This document shows, piece after piece, positions 1 through 10,884 of a stretch of DNA of 64,000 bases (its first letter is position 1; each line of letters opens with the position of its first letter). The notes beneath the pieces were generated by a model. The model was not told the DNA's origin. It did no database searches and worked only from the letters and a program-made list of their open reading frames with translations. The position numbers and the translations under genes were made by a program. The DNA is taken from positions 558,001 to 622,000 of the forward strand of contig JAPZLL010000008.1 in assembly GCA_036250225.1 (NCBI GenBank). The letters are read 5' to 3'. The stretch comes from Cercophora sp. LCS_1 (Eukaryota; Ascomycota; Sordariomycetes; Sordariales; Lasiosphaeriaceae).

Positions 1-2882
1 GGTACGGGCACTTGTAGATTTTTGGCGGCGCTGTGCTGTGTTGCAACTTCTTATGTTTTGCCATGCTGCCCTTGAACCACTGGGGATCACCCTTTGGTCG
101 GTAGCCGCAGAGTTCGCATTCCGTATCGGCTTCCACCTTTTGTCCTTGGTCTGGCTTCTCGTTTTTCTGTCCCTCATTTTGTTCGATATTCGCCGAGTGC
201 GACAGCGGTGTTGCCGCGGGCGTGGTAATCAATGTTGGAATGGGCAGCATCCGGGTTGTCTCTGATGACCCAACAAGATCGAGTGAGAACCCCAAGTCCA
301 TGTTGCCACCAGTAATCCCAGCACTCAAATTATCGAAGAACTCGTCCAAATCGTCGTGCTCGTCTGTAAGAGGCTCGCCAGTCGACCTGTCCAGTTCGGG
401 GATCAATCTCTCGATCAATGAAATGCCGGCTTGGTGGTATGCGTTTCGTCTTGAAGACCTAGCGTCATGTTGCTCGTGGATTTGGTCACACAGGCTCCTC
501 ACGTCTGGAGTAAAGTTGTCAAAGAACCTCATCGTTGGTATGCACTCCTACTCGCTGTTAGCAAAGCTCAGTGATGACGAGTCTCAAATGCGCACCTTGC
601 CAGCATGCAGCATCTCAATCTCCACCCTTCGGACACTGGAAATGCTGCCCGCATTTGCTCGCTGACGCACTCCCACGAGCTTGTCCTTGAGAGCTACCAC
701 GTCGTCATAATCTCCATCCAGAACAGACAGCACGTAGCTCACAGTGGCGACAAAGGCTTGATTGACCCTTGAACTTGAGTTGTGGGCTCCGAGATGCTTG
801 GCATATAGCTCAGATGACGTGACTTCGAGAGACGGTGGCATCGATCCCATCACCAGAGACATTTCAAGTTCTGTAACGAATTAGGCAAGGCCAGGCATAA
901 CATGGGTCAATAGGGGCTTACCATCGAGGAAGTCTCGAGCGGCGCCGAGCAAAGAGTCGGCTACATGAACCCGGGCTCCCGCAGGTTCTTTACCCTTCAA
1001 GCTCGACGAACGGCTCGGTGTCTGTCCAGGGGCCAGCTTATAGCAGTTCATAATATCGGCTTGGTCCACGTCTGGCGGCTGCCAGATGATGAAAGTCAAT
1101 TCCCTGTAAGCTTTGCGGTCACTCAATGGAAGTGCGTTGGCATATGCCAATGACTGCAAGAAGAACTGCTTCGACTTTTGGGATGTCCCCTTTTCATGCA
1201 CCGCGAGGGAGAACGCGTACATGAGGTGGACAAAGCAGAGCGTGTCGACCGCAGATGATGGCTGTCCACCATCGAGGAGGGTGCGGAGTAGTCGCAGCCC
1301 ACCTGTTGCTATTGTTCTTGTCGACATCGGCTTGAGCTGGTCTGCGAGGTGGTTCCCCTTCACGTGCTGGATCTTGAGCGTCGACGAGACCAGGTGCTCC
1401 TGGAGGGCGTCCCATGCCGAACCAACAACCGACTTCGTCTCAGAGCAGCAGCCACTGTCGTCTTCGACTTGAGCCTCCCCAACGTTCACCATGTTCACGG
1501 CATCATCGTCCGTCAGCATGAGATCCGCATTCCACACGCCAAGCTGCTGGGGTGCGTCGAACTGGATGAGCGGGTCTGTTGCAATGGGGTCCTCTGCTTT
1601 CGAGACAGGAATATCTGCGGGCAACTCCGAAAAGAATGTGTGTAGGTAGTCGGTGCAGGATGGGTCAAGCTGGACGTCTGCGAACGGGTTGAAGCCCTCG
1701 ACTGGCGATGTCAGGCTAGTGTTGCCCCCCGAGGGCATGCTTGTTGACCACACGCCGCTCCAGTTCGATGATGGCGACACGAGGGAGCTGACATTGCTGC
1801 TCGTGCTTGCAGTCGTATCCGTGCTCGCTGTTGACCTCACCGAAGAGCTTGGTGAAAGGCCCTTGCTCCGGGTAGGGGCTGGTGCCGGTCGTGGGACAGC
1901 ATATCGGCGAGCTGGCAAGCCCTGGGTCGTGAGCTGAAGTGTAGGCTTCGCATTCGGGCTTCGGACCTCACAGTCTTCCGCATAGATCGGGAATGAAGGT
2001 GTCGGCATCCCTGGACTCGGCTGCCACTGTGCGAAGGGGTCGGCCGGGGCCAATACCGAGTCGAGTTCGGGGAGATGGGGCGTAACCGGCACCAACAGGG
2101 CCTGGGGGTCAATCACACCATCGAGCCCTGTCACGGGTGGATGGTGGACCTCGACCGAGTCTATCTCGACAATTTCGTCTGATGACAGTTCGGTGAGATG
2201 GCTGACATCGGATGGTCCAATGTCCAGGGAGTCGTAAGGAGGCGGCGGCAGTATGCTATCCCCATCGCTAGCATCCGCAGGCCCGTGTGTCTTCTTGGAC
2301 TTGTGGCCCAGGGAGTGGAAGAAGTTCTTGGCTATCGAAAGCATCTTCTTCCGCTTGGACGGGTGGCCGATACAACGTTTGCACTTGAGGTCATCGAACC
2401 GTTCGACCCTCATGTGATCGTAGCACCAATACTCCCCTGAGGGAAGCCAAGAACACCCGGCCAAGTGCCGAAGCATAGACTCGTGATCGGGAAAGCGCCG
2501 TTCACACCTGAGCAACGGACACACCAGCTTCTCCTCCGGCTTCATGCGCGAGTTAGAGTTGCGCTTGACAGCTGCCCAGACAATGAACCGATGGCGTGCA
2601 CAGTCCTCCTGGAATGTCTCCCGGGTTCTGGAACGACGATTAGGTTTTGGCACGAGCTAAATCGCCAACGGCGACGGACAAGGGCGGAGACAATGTGGAA
2701 TATACATACACACATGACATGTCTTGCTGGGGCGGGTTCAGACTCAGGACGGCAGTACCCGTCCGACTCCTCATTGACCCATCGTCCCGGAAAGGCGAGA
2801 GCGGTCTGAATGATGCGGCGCCAGGGCCGTCGGAATCGTCCTCCATCAGGGAGGCGAACATGGAAGCCTTCTTAGACTCCAT
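1..2882 (-). CDS. C2H2-type zinc-finger protein, probable transcription factor (3' end beyond the window)
   Basis: About 900 residues are visible, read from exons 2710-2882, 922-2627, 596-870 and 1-547 (minus strand). The gene continues past base 1. Introns at 2628-2709, 871-921 and 548-595 have GT/AG ends and keep frame. Residues 94-116 form a C-x4-C-x12-H-x3-C finger-like motif, followed by a second Cys/His pair. The middle is Ser/Pro/Thr-rich and probably disordered, then comes a helical block near residues 560-680. The last visible part has C-x2-C-x17-H-x4-H and begins another finger (KCPY). Fingers at both ends of a long disordered protein suggest a nuclear regulator, but no target can be named. 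The start was taken at 2882 because exon 1 splices in phase through GTATGT; an upstream in-frame ATG at 2984 is possible. Family known, function unknown. Confidence 0.72.
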
Positions 2883-5800
2883 CGTCGTTGGATGGTGGAT
2901 CTCACGGGAAAGCGGAGCTCGCGCCGAAACGAATGAACGAGGACTGCACGCGAACAAAGCAAGGGAAAAGCGATCATCCGCCACCCATTTTTGTTATAAT
3001 CCTGCCCGTGGCTGTTGCGAGCGGTGCCTGGAGAGGCCTGCGGTCTGTGGACGGTCGTGGATCGTGGAAACGTCACCGGACGGTCCTAGGAAGCCTCCAA
3101 CCGAAGGGCCTGGACGTGGCCGGGCAGCGGAGCGGCAGTGTTTAGGACTTGGGTTGGCGTGGTAGGACTTGGGGGCGGGTGGGCGGCAGGCGCCGTAAGG
3201 CTTGCCGAGGCGTGGGATTGGTTGCCTCTCCAAAAGCCCGTCCTGAGCGACGCAAGTGAGCACCGGAATTCACGGTCCCGAATGAGCGATCCAGCAACTC
3301 GACAACGATCAGCACGCGTCTGCTTCGCTCCTCGGTGAAGTGTGCTGCAAGGCCGGAAGATTGGACCGATCAAGCTCGAGTGCCGAATGGGGGATGGGGA
3401 ATGCCCTCTCTTTTGACCGTCGCCGTCTTCGGCTTCCCTAGTGCACACTTGAGAACTGGCAGCGTCACAGTACCGTGGTGTCAAACTGCCCGATCTCCGA
3501 GTTTTCGATTTCTGGATTCTGCCTTTGTCACTGCAATTGCGAGCCAGGCCAATGGCCATGCGCGGGGGCCGGAAACAAGGCAGATTTTTTGGCGGCTCCC
3601 CTCGCTGACAAGCTGAGGAAACAACCCGGGGAAACGATATGCGTAACGGCCACTAACATGGCTTCGGCAGTTCAGGCAGAGCCAGCGATGCCGAAAGATA
3701 CAACCTAAACGGGCATTGTGTGCGGGACCGAGACTACCAACAACCACCACGCCCTTTGCTTGGAGGATGATTGAGCCATCACGCTTCCCAATGGTGGCTG
3801 GGGCCCCAACCCTGGAAACCGATGAAATGGAATGGCGCGATCCGGGTGGCTTCGGGACAGCAACCTTGAAAATGGCCGAGGCTTGACAAAAGTCCTGCGG
3901 CCCTCGGGACCGTTGCTGACGGATCGAGATACCGGCTGAGTCTCGATCTTGGATCTTCAGCGAGACGATATTGTCATGACGCACAATACATATGAAGCAG
4001 GCCAAAACACCTTCCAGGTTTTCAGGAAATGGCAGACTCGCTCCCGCTGAGATGGACCCCACTTGTAGGGCCGACCCCACCACTGTCAAATCACGGGGTT
4101 GCCATTGACGAGCAGGGGTTTCCTTCCACATGCGAGAGCTCATGGGTTTCTGAATTCTCATCGATTGTATCATTGAGCATCCTGAAACCGTTTGTTTTGT
4201 TTGGCTTGCCCGGCGCCTCCAGATTTGCCGCTGTCCACAGCAACGACACAAGCCGCTTGGTCTCAACGCTGCGCATCTCCGGGCTCAACGCTTGCCGATG
4301 AGATTGCCGTGATTGTCACGTGTAGTGTCATCCGCCCAAGCAGCACCCAGCACGGTCCCAAGCGGTGGTATCGACGCACCTTGGCGGCCATTCTGGCTTG
4401 TCTCGTTATCTCTTCAAACCCGAGAGCTGCGGCCGGAAGCGATCACTGCAACCACATCCATTAGGCGTGCTCCAGGCCTTTCAGCGGAGGCATCAACTCG
4501 GATCACAAACTGAACCGGTCGTTTTCTCTGCACGCTCCCCTCTTTTGAGAGCCGAGCCCTGCCCCGCGGGCTGATTGTCCCATCGCACAAGCTGATCCAA
4601 AACAACGACTGGCAGATAATGGGATTTCTATCCTTAGAGCCGCGAAATGGTCATACAGAGACACCGTAAGATTTTCTCCGAGATCGTCAAAAATGCTCCA
4701 TTTATGGACCCCGTTGAAGGACGCCCGACGCAGGAGGTGTTGGTCGTGTTTGAGGTGAAGCCCGTTTTGGGTTGATGGCGGGGCTCGGTGCTGGGCATTG
4801 ACAACGGCCCAGGCATGGCACGCAAGACTCGACATTGTCACCATCCTCCAGCTGCAAGCAGATCCAGCCGAAGCCCAGCGTCGAGTCACTTCTATGTCTG
4901 CTTTGGTCAGCGTTCCTTTTGAGAACGTCGGACAGTCACTTTCTTTGGGACGGCGGCTGAGCGATGCTGCGGTTTCGAATTGATCGTTACCCCTCCTCGC
5001 CGTCCTGCGACAGCGTGCAGAATTCTGGGCCCGCCGGCTGGCAGTGGGGAAGTATTGGTGCGGTTCTCGTGGTCTCAAACCAGTAAATCGGCGGGTCCGT
5101 TGACAAAAGGGCAGTCGAGCAATCTGGGCCGAGGAGGATCGCAGATCGCCAGATGGATGCTCGTGTGCCGCCTGGCGATCCGCTGGCAACCCGTTCTGGA
5201 GGCTCGAAACGACAACATGTGAGCCCACCAAGCCCACCGGTTCCGGTCGCTGGGTAAGCAGTCCATTCGGCTATCTGCCATTTCGAAACAAGCCAAACAC
5301 GACCCTTGGGCTGGGGGTCCCACCCACAACCCCCTTGGCCCCTCCATCCCGCCATGATCCATGATCCATCCCCCCGAGCTGGCGGGGCTGGTGGTCACTT
5401 GCATCATCGCTTGTGCTTGCCACAGGCGCGGCCCAGTGGGTATTTTTCAACTTTGGTTTCTTGTTGGGCCGTTTCGCGGCAGCAGCAGAGGCAAGACGGT
5501 GAAGGGCGGCGCCATCTGGTTGGCCGATGCACCTCTCGCACTTGCAGAAGGGCAGGATGGATTCTCCTGATGCCCATCCCATTGGCCGTCCCCGGCCCCC
5601 TTATCGCTTCCATCAAACAAGCTCTGCAGAACACCCGTGGGACAACGACATGGATCCGCACTCCCTTCGTTGGTTCCCAGCCTCTGACCAGGAGTCCAGC
5701 GTCCCAGTGCCCAGTGCCCAAGGGTTTTGTCTGAAGCAGACGCATGCTTGCAGTAGGCAAGATACGAATAGATAATAAAGAGGCCCTGTGTGATCCCCAT

Positions 5801-6838
5801 CCCCAAGGTCGAGCGTCGTCGTCTCGTCTTGACATACATTCCAAGTCAACCCGGGGTTTTGCATGACGGCTCACTAAGACATTCCCGTTTTCTCACCTTT
5901 GTCGTCATTCTGCAAGCGTCTGCCTCATCACCATCTTTTTTTCATATAGTACGGGACACATACTTGCCATTGGGTGCCCACTCGCCCACGCCCGGCACCA
6001 TCCACATCGTTTGGGTGCTGCACCCAACAAGACCTGACGATGTAAGTTCCAGACCCCTCAATGACATCGATCCGCCGCCGCTGCCGGCGTCTGCCTGCCC
6101 CTCCCTCCCCCATCCCCATCCATATATGCAGCCCGTCTGGCAATATCGACGTCGTCAAAACTCAGCCCAAGGGATAGTGACGCTTGATGAAAGACAAAAG
6201 ACAACTGCAACGCACATGCATTTTGTTGGAGAAGCCGCCCGCTAACCCATACCCTTGCTCTCCAGGCGCACAGCTGCTGTTCGTTGTCGGCGTACGCTGC
6301 TCTCACCACCACCGTCCAACCATTCTGGTCGTCATCGCTCCAATGAGATGGCTGTCTCACCGCACTTGGGCGCCGTCAGGGAGCTCGATCTGAGCGCCGG
6401 ATGCCACCCAAACACTATCGTGGACAGGATCAATGCGATGCCTGCCCTCAAGACAAGTACTGGTAAGTTTTTGTGGATTTTTTTCGGCTCAATATGCATG
6501 TTTTTGTTGTGGATGCCCTTAGCCAAGCAATCTTGTTGCATTCGGGTCTTGACCCGGCTGGCGACTGGGCACTTATACCCCCTGAACTGTCGCTTCTGAT
6601 TTTGCGGCCGCATCGAATCTCCTTCATGATAAGGGATTTGAGACAGATCGAGAGGGAGAGCGAATATGTGTGGTTTTTGTTTGTGGGATCTGCATGTACT
6701 CGACAAGGCAAAGGATCAAATTTTCAGAGACATCATCCACAATCACAAAATACGAGAAGCTCCAGTCAAGACCGCTTCTAACACAGACCAGCATTCTTCA
6801 CCTTCCTCCGTGCAAACCTTGTCCTCCCGCACTCAGCC
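2883..6838. other. Gene-free region between divergent genes
   Basis: Nearly 4 kb separates the zinc-finger gene from the GNAT gene. I read both strands for domain motifs and for spliceable exon chains and found none. Open frames here are short, mutually overlapping and lack recognisable sequence. Pyrimidine-rich tracts just before 6839 look like a fungal promoter or leader. Long leaders or a non-coding RNA are possible but not shown by the sequence. Confidence 0.5.
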
Positions 6839-7633
6839 ATGTCGTCCAACGTATCAACGCCATACCTAGAGCCTTACACAACGACTCTCCCACCCACGTC
6901 TCCGTCTCCGCTAGCCACCAACCCACCACTTACAGCGCTAGATGACATCCCGCCACTCTCGCTCGACGTCCTCACCTCTCACGAAGACAAGGTGGATGCT
7001 CTCAAGCTCGTCGCCGACTCCGTTGTCCAGCAACGCCAGCAAGCCACCTCCGCCCTCGTCACTCACCCCCTGCTCCTCACCACTCTATCCGCCGCACTCG
7101 CAGGCGTATACCAATACGCCTGGGTCCAACGCAACGAGGACCTCGGCACAGCCCTCCTCCTCGTCTGCAGCGTAATCATGACCTTTCTGCTCAGCATCCG
7201 GTACGCCGCATCGGGCTACATCAAAGCAGCCGAGGACGTAAACTGGGATTGGCTGGTTAACGAAGACGGAGAGGAAGACGTCATCATCGGCACGCGACAC
7301 GGCAAAGACATCGTCGGGGCGTGCGTCGTACGGCTGGAGCCCAACCCGACGTTGGTGGGGAAGAAAAAGAACCGAAGCCTCAAGGGCGGGAAGGGCGTCA
7401 TCAGGGCGTGGACCACCAAGACCAAGTTCAGGGGGAAGGGTGTAGGCGGGGACATGCTCAAGGAGGTTGTCCGGGTAACCCGGGAGCGTTGCGGACGGGA
7501 TGCGGCGGTTGGTTTCGCCATGGAGCATGCCAACAGCGTTAGGGTGCTTCCGGAGATGTTCAATGGCGCTTTTAGAAAGAGCGAGATGAGGGCTGCGAGG
7601 ACGCTGGAGGGGGTTGCGGGGAAGAAGAGGTGA
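6839..7633 (+). CDS. Membrane-anchored GNAT-family N-acetyltransferase
   Basis: A single-exon gene of 264 residues. The N-terminal 70 residues are Pro/Ser/Thr-rich. Two hydrophobic segments lie at about residues 77-97 and 102-123 and should form a membrane hairpin. The C-terminal half holds the acetyl-CoA signature of the GNAT fold: a beta-strand/turn ending in RGKGVGG at residues 198-204, matching the family R/Q-x-x-G-x-G/A pyrophosphate-binding loop, followed by a helix. Proteins of this shape are common and uncharacterised in ascomycetes; the acceptor substrate is unknown. The start at 6839 has a CT-rich leader and no better upstream ATG. It faces the histone H4 variant gene tail to tail across 1.6 kb. 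Confidence 0.8.
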   Translation: MSSNVSTPYLEPYTTTLPPTSPSPLATNPPLTALDDIPPLSLDVLTSHEDKVDALKLVADSVVQQRQQATSALVTHPLLLTTLSAALAGVYQYAWVQRNEDLGTALLLVCSVIMTFLLSIRYAASGYIKAAEDVNWDWLVNEDGEEDVIIGTRHGKDIVGACVVRLEPNPTLVGKKKNRSLKGGKGVIRAWTTKTKFRGKGVGGDMLKEVVRVTRERCGRDAAVGFAMEHANSVRVLPEMFNGAFRKSEMRAARTLEGVAGKKR

Positions 7634-9281
7634 AGGTGATACCACGGGATCTGGTTTGGGGGCATTATATGCATGGATAACGGTATGGGTACGGGAACCT
7701 GGGTCTGGATATGGTTTTTTTTTTTTGGTCGTCGGTCGGTCACGGTCACGGTCGGTTCGGGGCGCGATTTTTGCATTTGATGATACCACACACACACACA
7801 CACACACACATTTTGATACCACTAGACATTCGCTAGCGATGCATTGGGACGGGCACGGGGCATGGGACTCATTCGTTATTTGGTAATAGAGGCCGTCAGT
7901 CAGGCTGAGCCTGGTGAGAATACTACTTTGGCGTTTGAACTTTTTGTTTGTTATCGTCGTGAACTTTATGGTTTCCGGTGCTGGTGTTGAAGAGCAGAGA
8001 TTGCGATACATGTGCATGCAATTCGAGATGGGAATGGACGTGTGCCAAGAGGAATGCCCTCGCGCGGGTTGTAAAATGCAGTGGTCGAAGTCCTAGCACT
8101 AGGCTCAACGTGGAAGCCTTGGGTAACGGCCTCCTTCAACATGAAGATTGCAGTGATAGTAAGACGCTAGTCATTTTAAACTCCCCAGTTTGAAGGATCT
8201 CTGTTGGATCAAGAAAGGCACAACGTGCCAAGATCCAGTCACCGAGACGACTCCAGGACAACAAGGGTAAGCCCAGGTCATAGGCTCTTTCGGGGTGAAA
8301 AATGTAGTGAAAGATAGCCTCTAGTTTGAAGGAGGTGGCTCTTTCCAAGCCCGACACCACCATCTTCAGTGTCTTCAAGAGTAGGTGCATGTAACTCGAC
8401 GGTCAAGACGGGAGACCACCATGCCGTGGAATCACATGTTGCCTTAGAGAAGATTGCTATTATGTTGTCTGATGGTGAATCTGACTTGACACTTGCACCG
8501 AGGATTTCTTGGAGATACAGTCGGCGATTTAACATCCAACACCTTGATCAGGGTGGAATGCACTCAGCTACGCCAACTTGACTGTCTTTATATATTACTC
8601 AGGAATAACATTCCCGGAACTGGCTCCTTGCCGTTCAGAGAGAACGAATCACGTCTGTCGTTGGAACTTTGAAGGTCCCGGGTGTGACACGGGGAGGTCT
8701 CGGAAGTTAGGGTTGTTTGCAAGAAGCCTACTAATACATTTCGACTGGGTGTCACTTTACAAGTCCCCTAAATGTCGGTTTATCTGACAGGAACTAGATT
8801 GATGGTAAGACAAAACCACCATGGCGGTTGTCATGGAGCTTAGTGAGGATGATTCCGTGTTGATGTTGAGATGTGAAGTTAGAATTGCTTGCAATCAGTA
8901 TTGTCTGGCTCAGATAGTCCACAAAGCTCATCTGTCGTGATTCGGAGTTTGCCAATCGGCAGCGGAGGGCTCACTCTACTCGAAGGGTGGGATATCTTGC
9001 AGACGAGAAGGGCACCATTTTTGATCAAGTGAGACCTGACCATCGGCTACTTCTCTACACATTTCACTGGTTGGCGCCAATAGATACTCTTGACCTTGTT
9101 TTGTTCTGAGCTTAACAGACCAGTAAACCAGCAAAACCCATACCTAAACTCCATTGAGAATAGAGACAGTCTAGCCCGTTCCCTTGCCTTGCGAATGAAG
9201 AACCAGGCACATGCACTCCGAACTCCGCATCATGCCGTATTGCTGATAATAGCCAAAGAAAAGAAAGTTCTTCCATCCACA
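7634..9281. other. Intergenic region between convergent genes
   Basis: This stretch lies between the 3' ends of the GNAT gene and the histone H4 variant gene. No domain-bearing frame or tRNA was seen. Its base composition is nearer 48-50% GC than the coding regions around it. It contains a dinucleotide repeat listed separately. Confidence 0.5.
7787..7810. repeat. (CA)12 microsatellite
   Basis: Twelve uninterrupted CA units in the 3' flank of the GNAT gene. The tract is bracketed by the short direct repeat TGATACCA, one copy beginning just before it and one just after it. Confidence 0.9.
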
Positions 9282-10168
9282 TCAAGCGTCACCCTCTGTG
9301 TGGGACGACTTTTTTGTAACCGTATAGGTCTCAGGATCGAATCCATAAATCGGTTTTCCGATCCGTCGAAGTGCGAAGATGACCTGGAACCTGGTTAATA
9401 AAGCTGTAAAAGAACCGAAGTGATTCGGCGAGACTTACGTCGTGAACCGTAACTGTTTTCGCGTTGCGATACTCCGCATACGTGACGCAATCACGCAGGA
9501 TCTGTTCAAATCTCAGCAAAATCCGAAGTCCAAGATGACAGAGTTTTGAACTTACCAGCTCCAGACGTTCTTTGATCACCGCGCGAATATCGTCATAGAT
9601 ATTCATACTGATACGTTTTACCCCTCCACGGCGAGCAAGACGTCTGTTGAAAAGTATCAGCATCCATTCATCCCAACTAGTCGCCCTCGCAGGTGCAAGG
9701 CTCAACGTGGAACCACCAGATGGGAACGTGCCGAGTCGCACAACATGAGGTTGAATATATCAAACCCATTGTGCAACACCCAAAAACTAAAAAAATAAGA
9801 CGGAAATGGGCTTTTAACAATATAAAAAAACATACCGGATAGCAGGAGCCGCTTTAAAGTAAACGCTCGTCAGTAAAAAGCCCCACAATTCCATCGGGTG
9901 GGATTTGAACTCACTGATGCCTTTGATGGCATCCTTCAAGATCTTCCTATAATATGACGAAACTCCAGATTAGCGCCCAAATACTCAGAAACTCTGCAAG
10001 GCCGCAATTTTGAAATCGCAAAAGCAGAATCAAAACATACCTGTGGCGCTTCACACCCAGCTTCCCCCCAAGCGAAGTCTTCCCCGCGACCTTTCCAGCG
10101 CCAATATGCTGTGCTACGCTTTTCTTGAAGCCGCCAGGCCCCCCGCGCGAAGACGACGTCGGCGGCAT
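9282..10168 (-). CDS. hH4v: Histone H4 variant (H4v type)
   Basis: Six exons (10041-10168, 9915-9946, 9836-9851, 9556-9643, 9439-9501, 9282-9383) give 142 residues with unbroken frame. The histone fold is clear: KRHRK at residues 40-44, AIRRLARRGGVKRIS, RDCVTYAEY, KTVTVHDV and ALRRIGKPIYGF correspond in order to the canonical H4 segments. Canonical H4 is 102-103 residues. This protein has about 24 extra residues before the KRHRK patch and about 20 after the normal YGFGG end. It also differs at core sites: K31 becomes Ala, K77-R78 become Asn-Ala, and DAVTYTEH becomes DCVTYAEY. K20 is kept (K44). A divergent H4 gene of this kind is known from Neurospora crassa, but its role is not established. 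It should pack with H3 in nucleosomes if expressed. Exon 3 is only 16 bases long. Confidence 0.88.
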
Positions 10169-10884
10169 TGTGTGAGAATTTTTGCTTTGATGCCGAGCGT
10201 GTTGATCTCAGAGAGACTATCGTCAAAACAAACAAAGGCTGGTTGCCGGAGGAAAGAAAGCGCTAGGAATAGCTTCCCAGCAGAGTCTCCAAAGCACGGG
10301 TGGTCCGTGCTCACCTGTTGTTTTTTGGTGGTGGTTTGAGGCAAAAGAGAACACAATGGGGACACAATAGTAGTAGATAGCAACGTAGGGAACAATAGGG
10401 AGTAGTCGACCAAAGCCCAAACTACTCGTCCGCCTTGGATCTGCAGTGTTGTGTAGAGGAGGAGGAGGAGGAGGAGGAGGAGGGTCGAGAGGTTGCAGGC
10501 AACAACACTCAATAGGGTCATTCACGTCAGGTTTGCCCCTTCCGTTTGCTGCTGCATGCGGGAAGTCCCGGTTCGCTCCTGCTTCATCAATACATGAGGT
10601 ATTCAGAGGCACAAATCGCAGCAATACAGGCGTTCAAAACAATCGATTATATTATTTGGACTCTCTGTCCTATGTGCTATAAGATCTCGCCTAGGTCATG
10701 ACTCTTATTCAACTGCGCCACCACTCTCTGTCCAAAACGCGTGATACAACATCACCGAACATTACGGCATGGACACATGCTTCAGAAACCTCTCTGGGGG
10801 AATTGTCAAACACCCCGTCAGCCTTCAACGCCGATTATGATCCCGCCGTCTACCCAACTTTGCGATGACTCGATCACTCGCAGC
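10169..10884. other. Intergenic region upstream of the H4 variant and downstream of SVF1
   Basis: Probable promoter of the H4 variant (minus strand), and 3' flank of SVF1. It holds a trinucleotide repeat near 10456 and no recognised gene. Confidence 0.5.
10456..10483. repeat. (GGA)n microsatellite
   Basis: An uninterrupted run of GAG/GGA triplets. On the minus strand it reads as a CT-rich tract about 290 bases upstream of the H4 variant start, so it may belong to that gene's pyrimidine-rich promoter. Confidence 0.85.

Noticed and set aside
3481..4266. 261-codon minus-strand frame in the first gene-free region
   Set aside because: No domain, no compositional bias expected of protein, no splice partners.
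7085..8017. 310-codon frame on the minus strand over the GNAT gene
   Set aside because: Antisense shadow of a domain-supported gene. It includes the CA repeat translated as Cys-Val runs and shows no family motif.
9898..9915. tRNA T-arm-like sequence (reverse GAGTTCAAATCCC)
   Set aside because: Lies at an exon/intron junction of the H4 variant. No D arm, anticodon arm or acceptor stem can be drawn around it.
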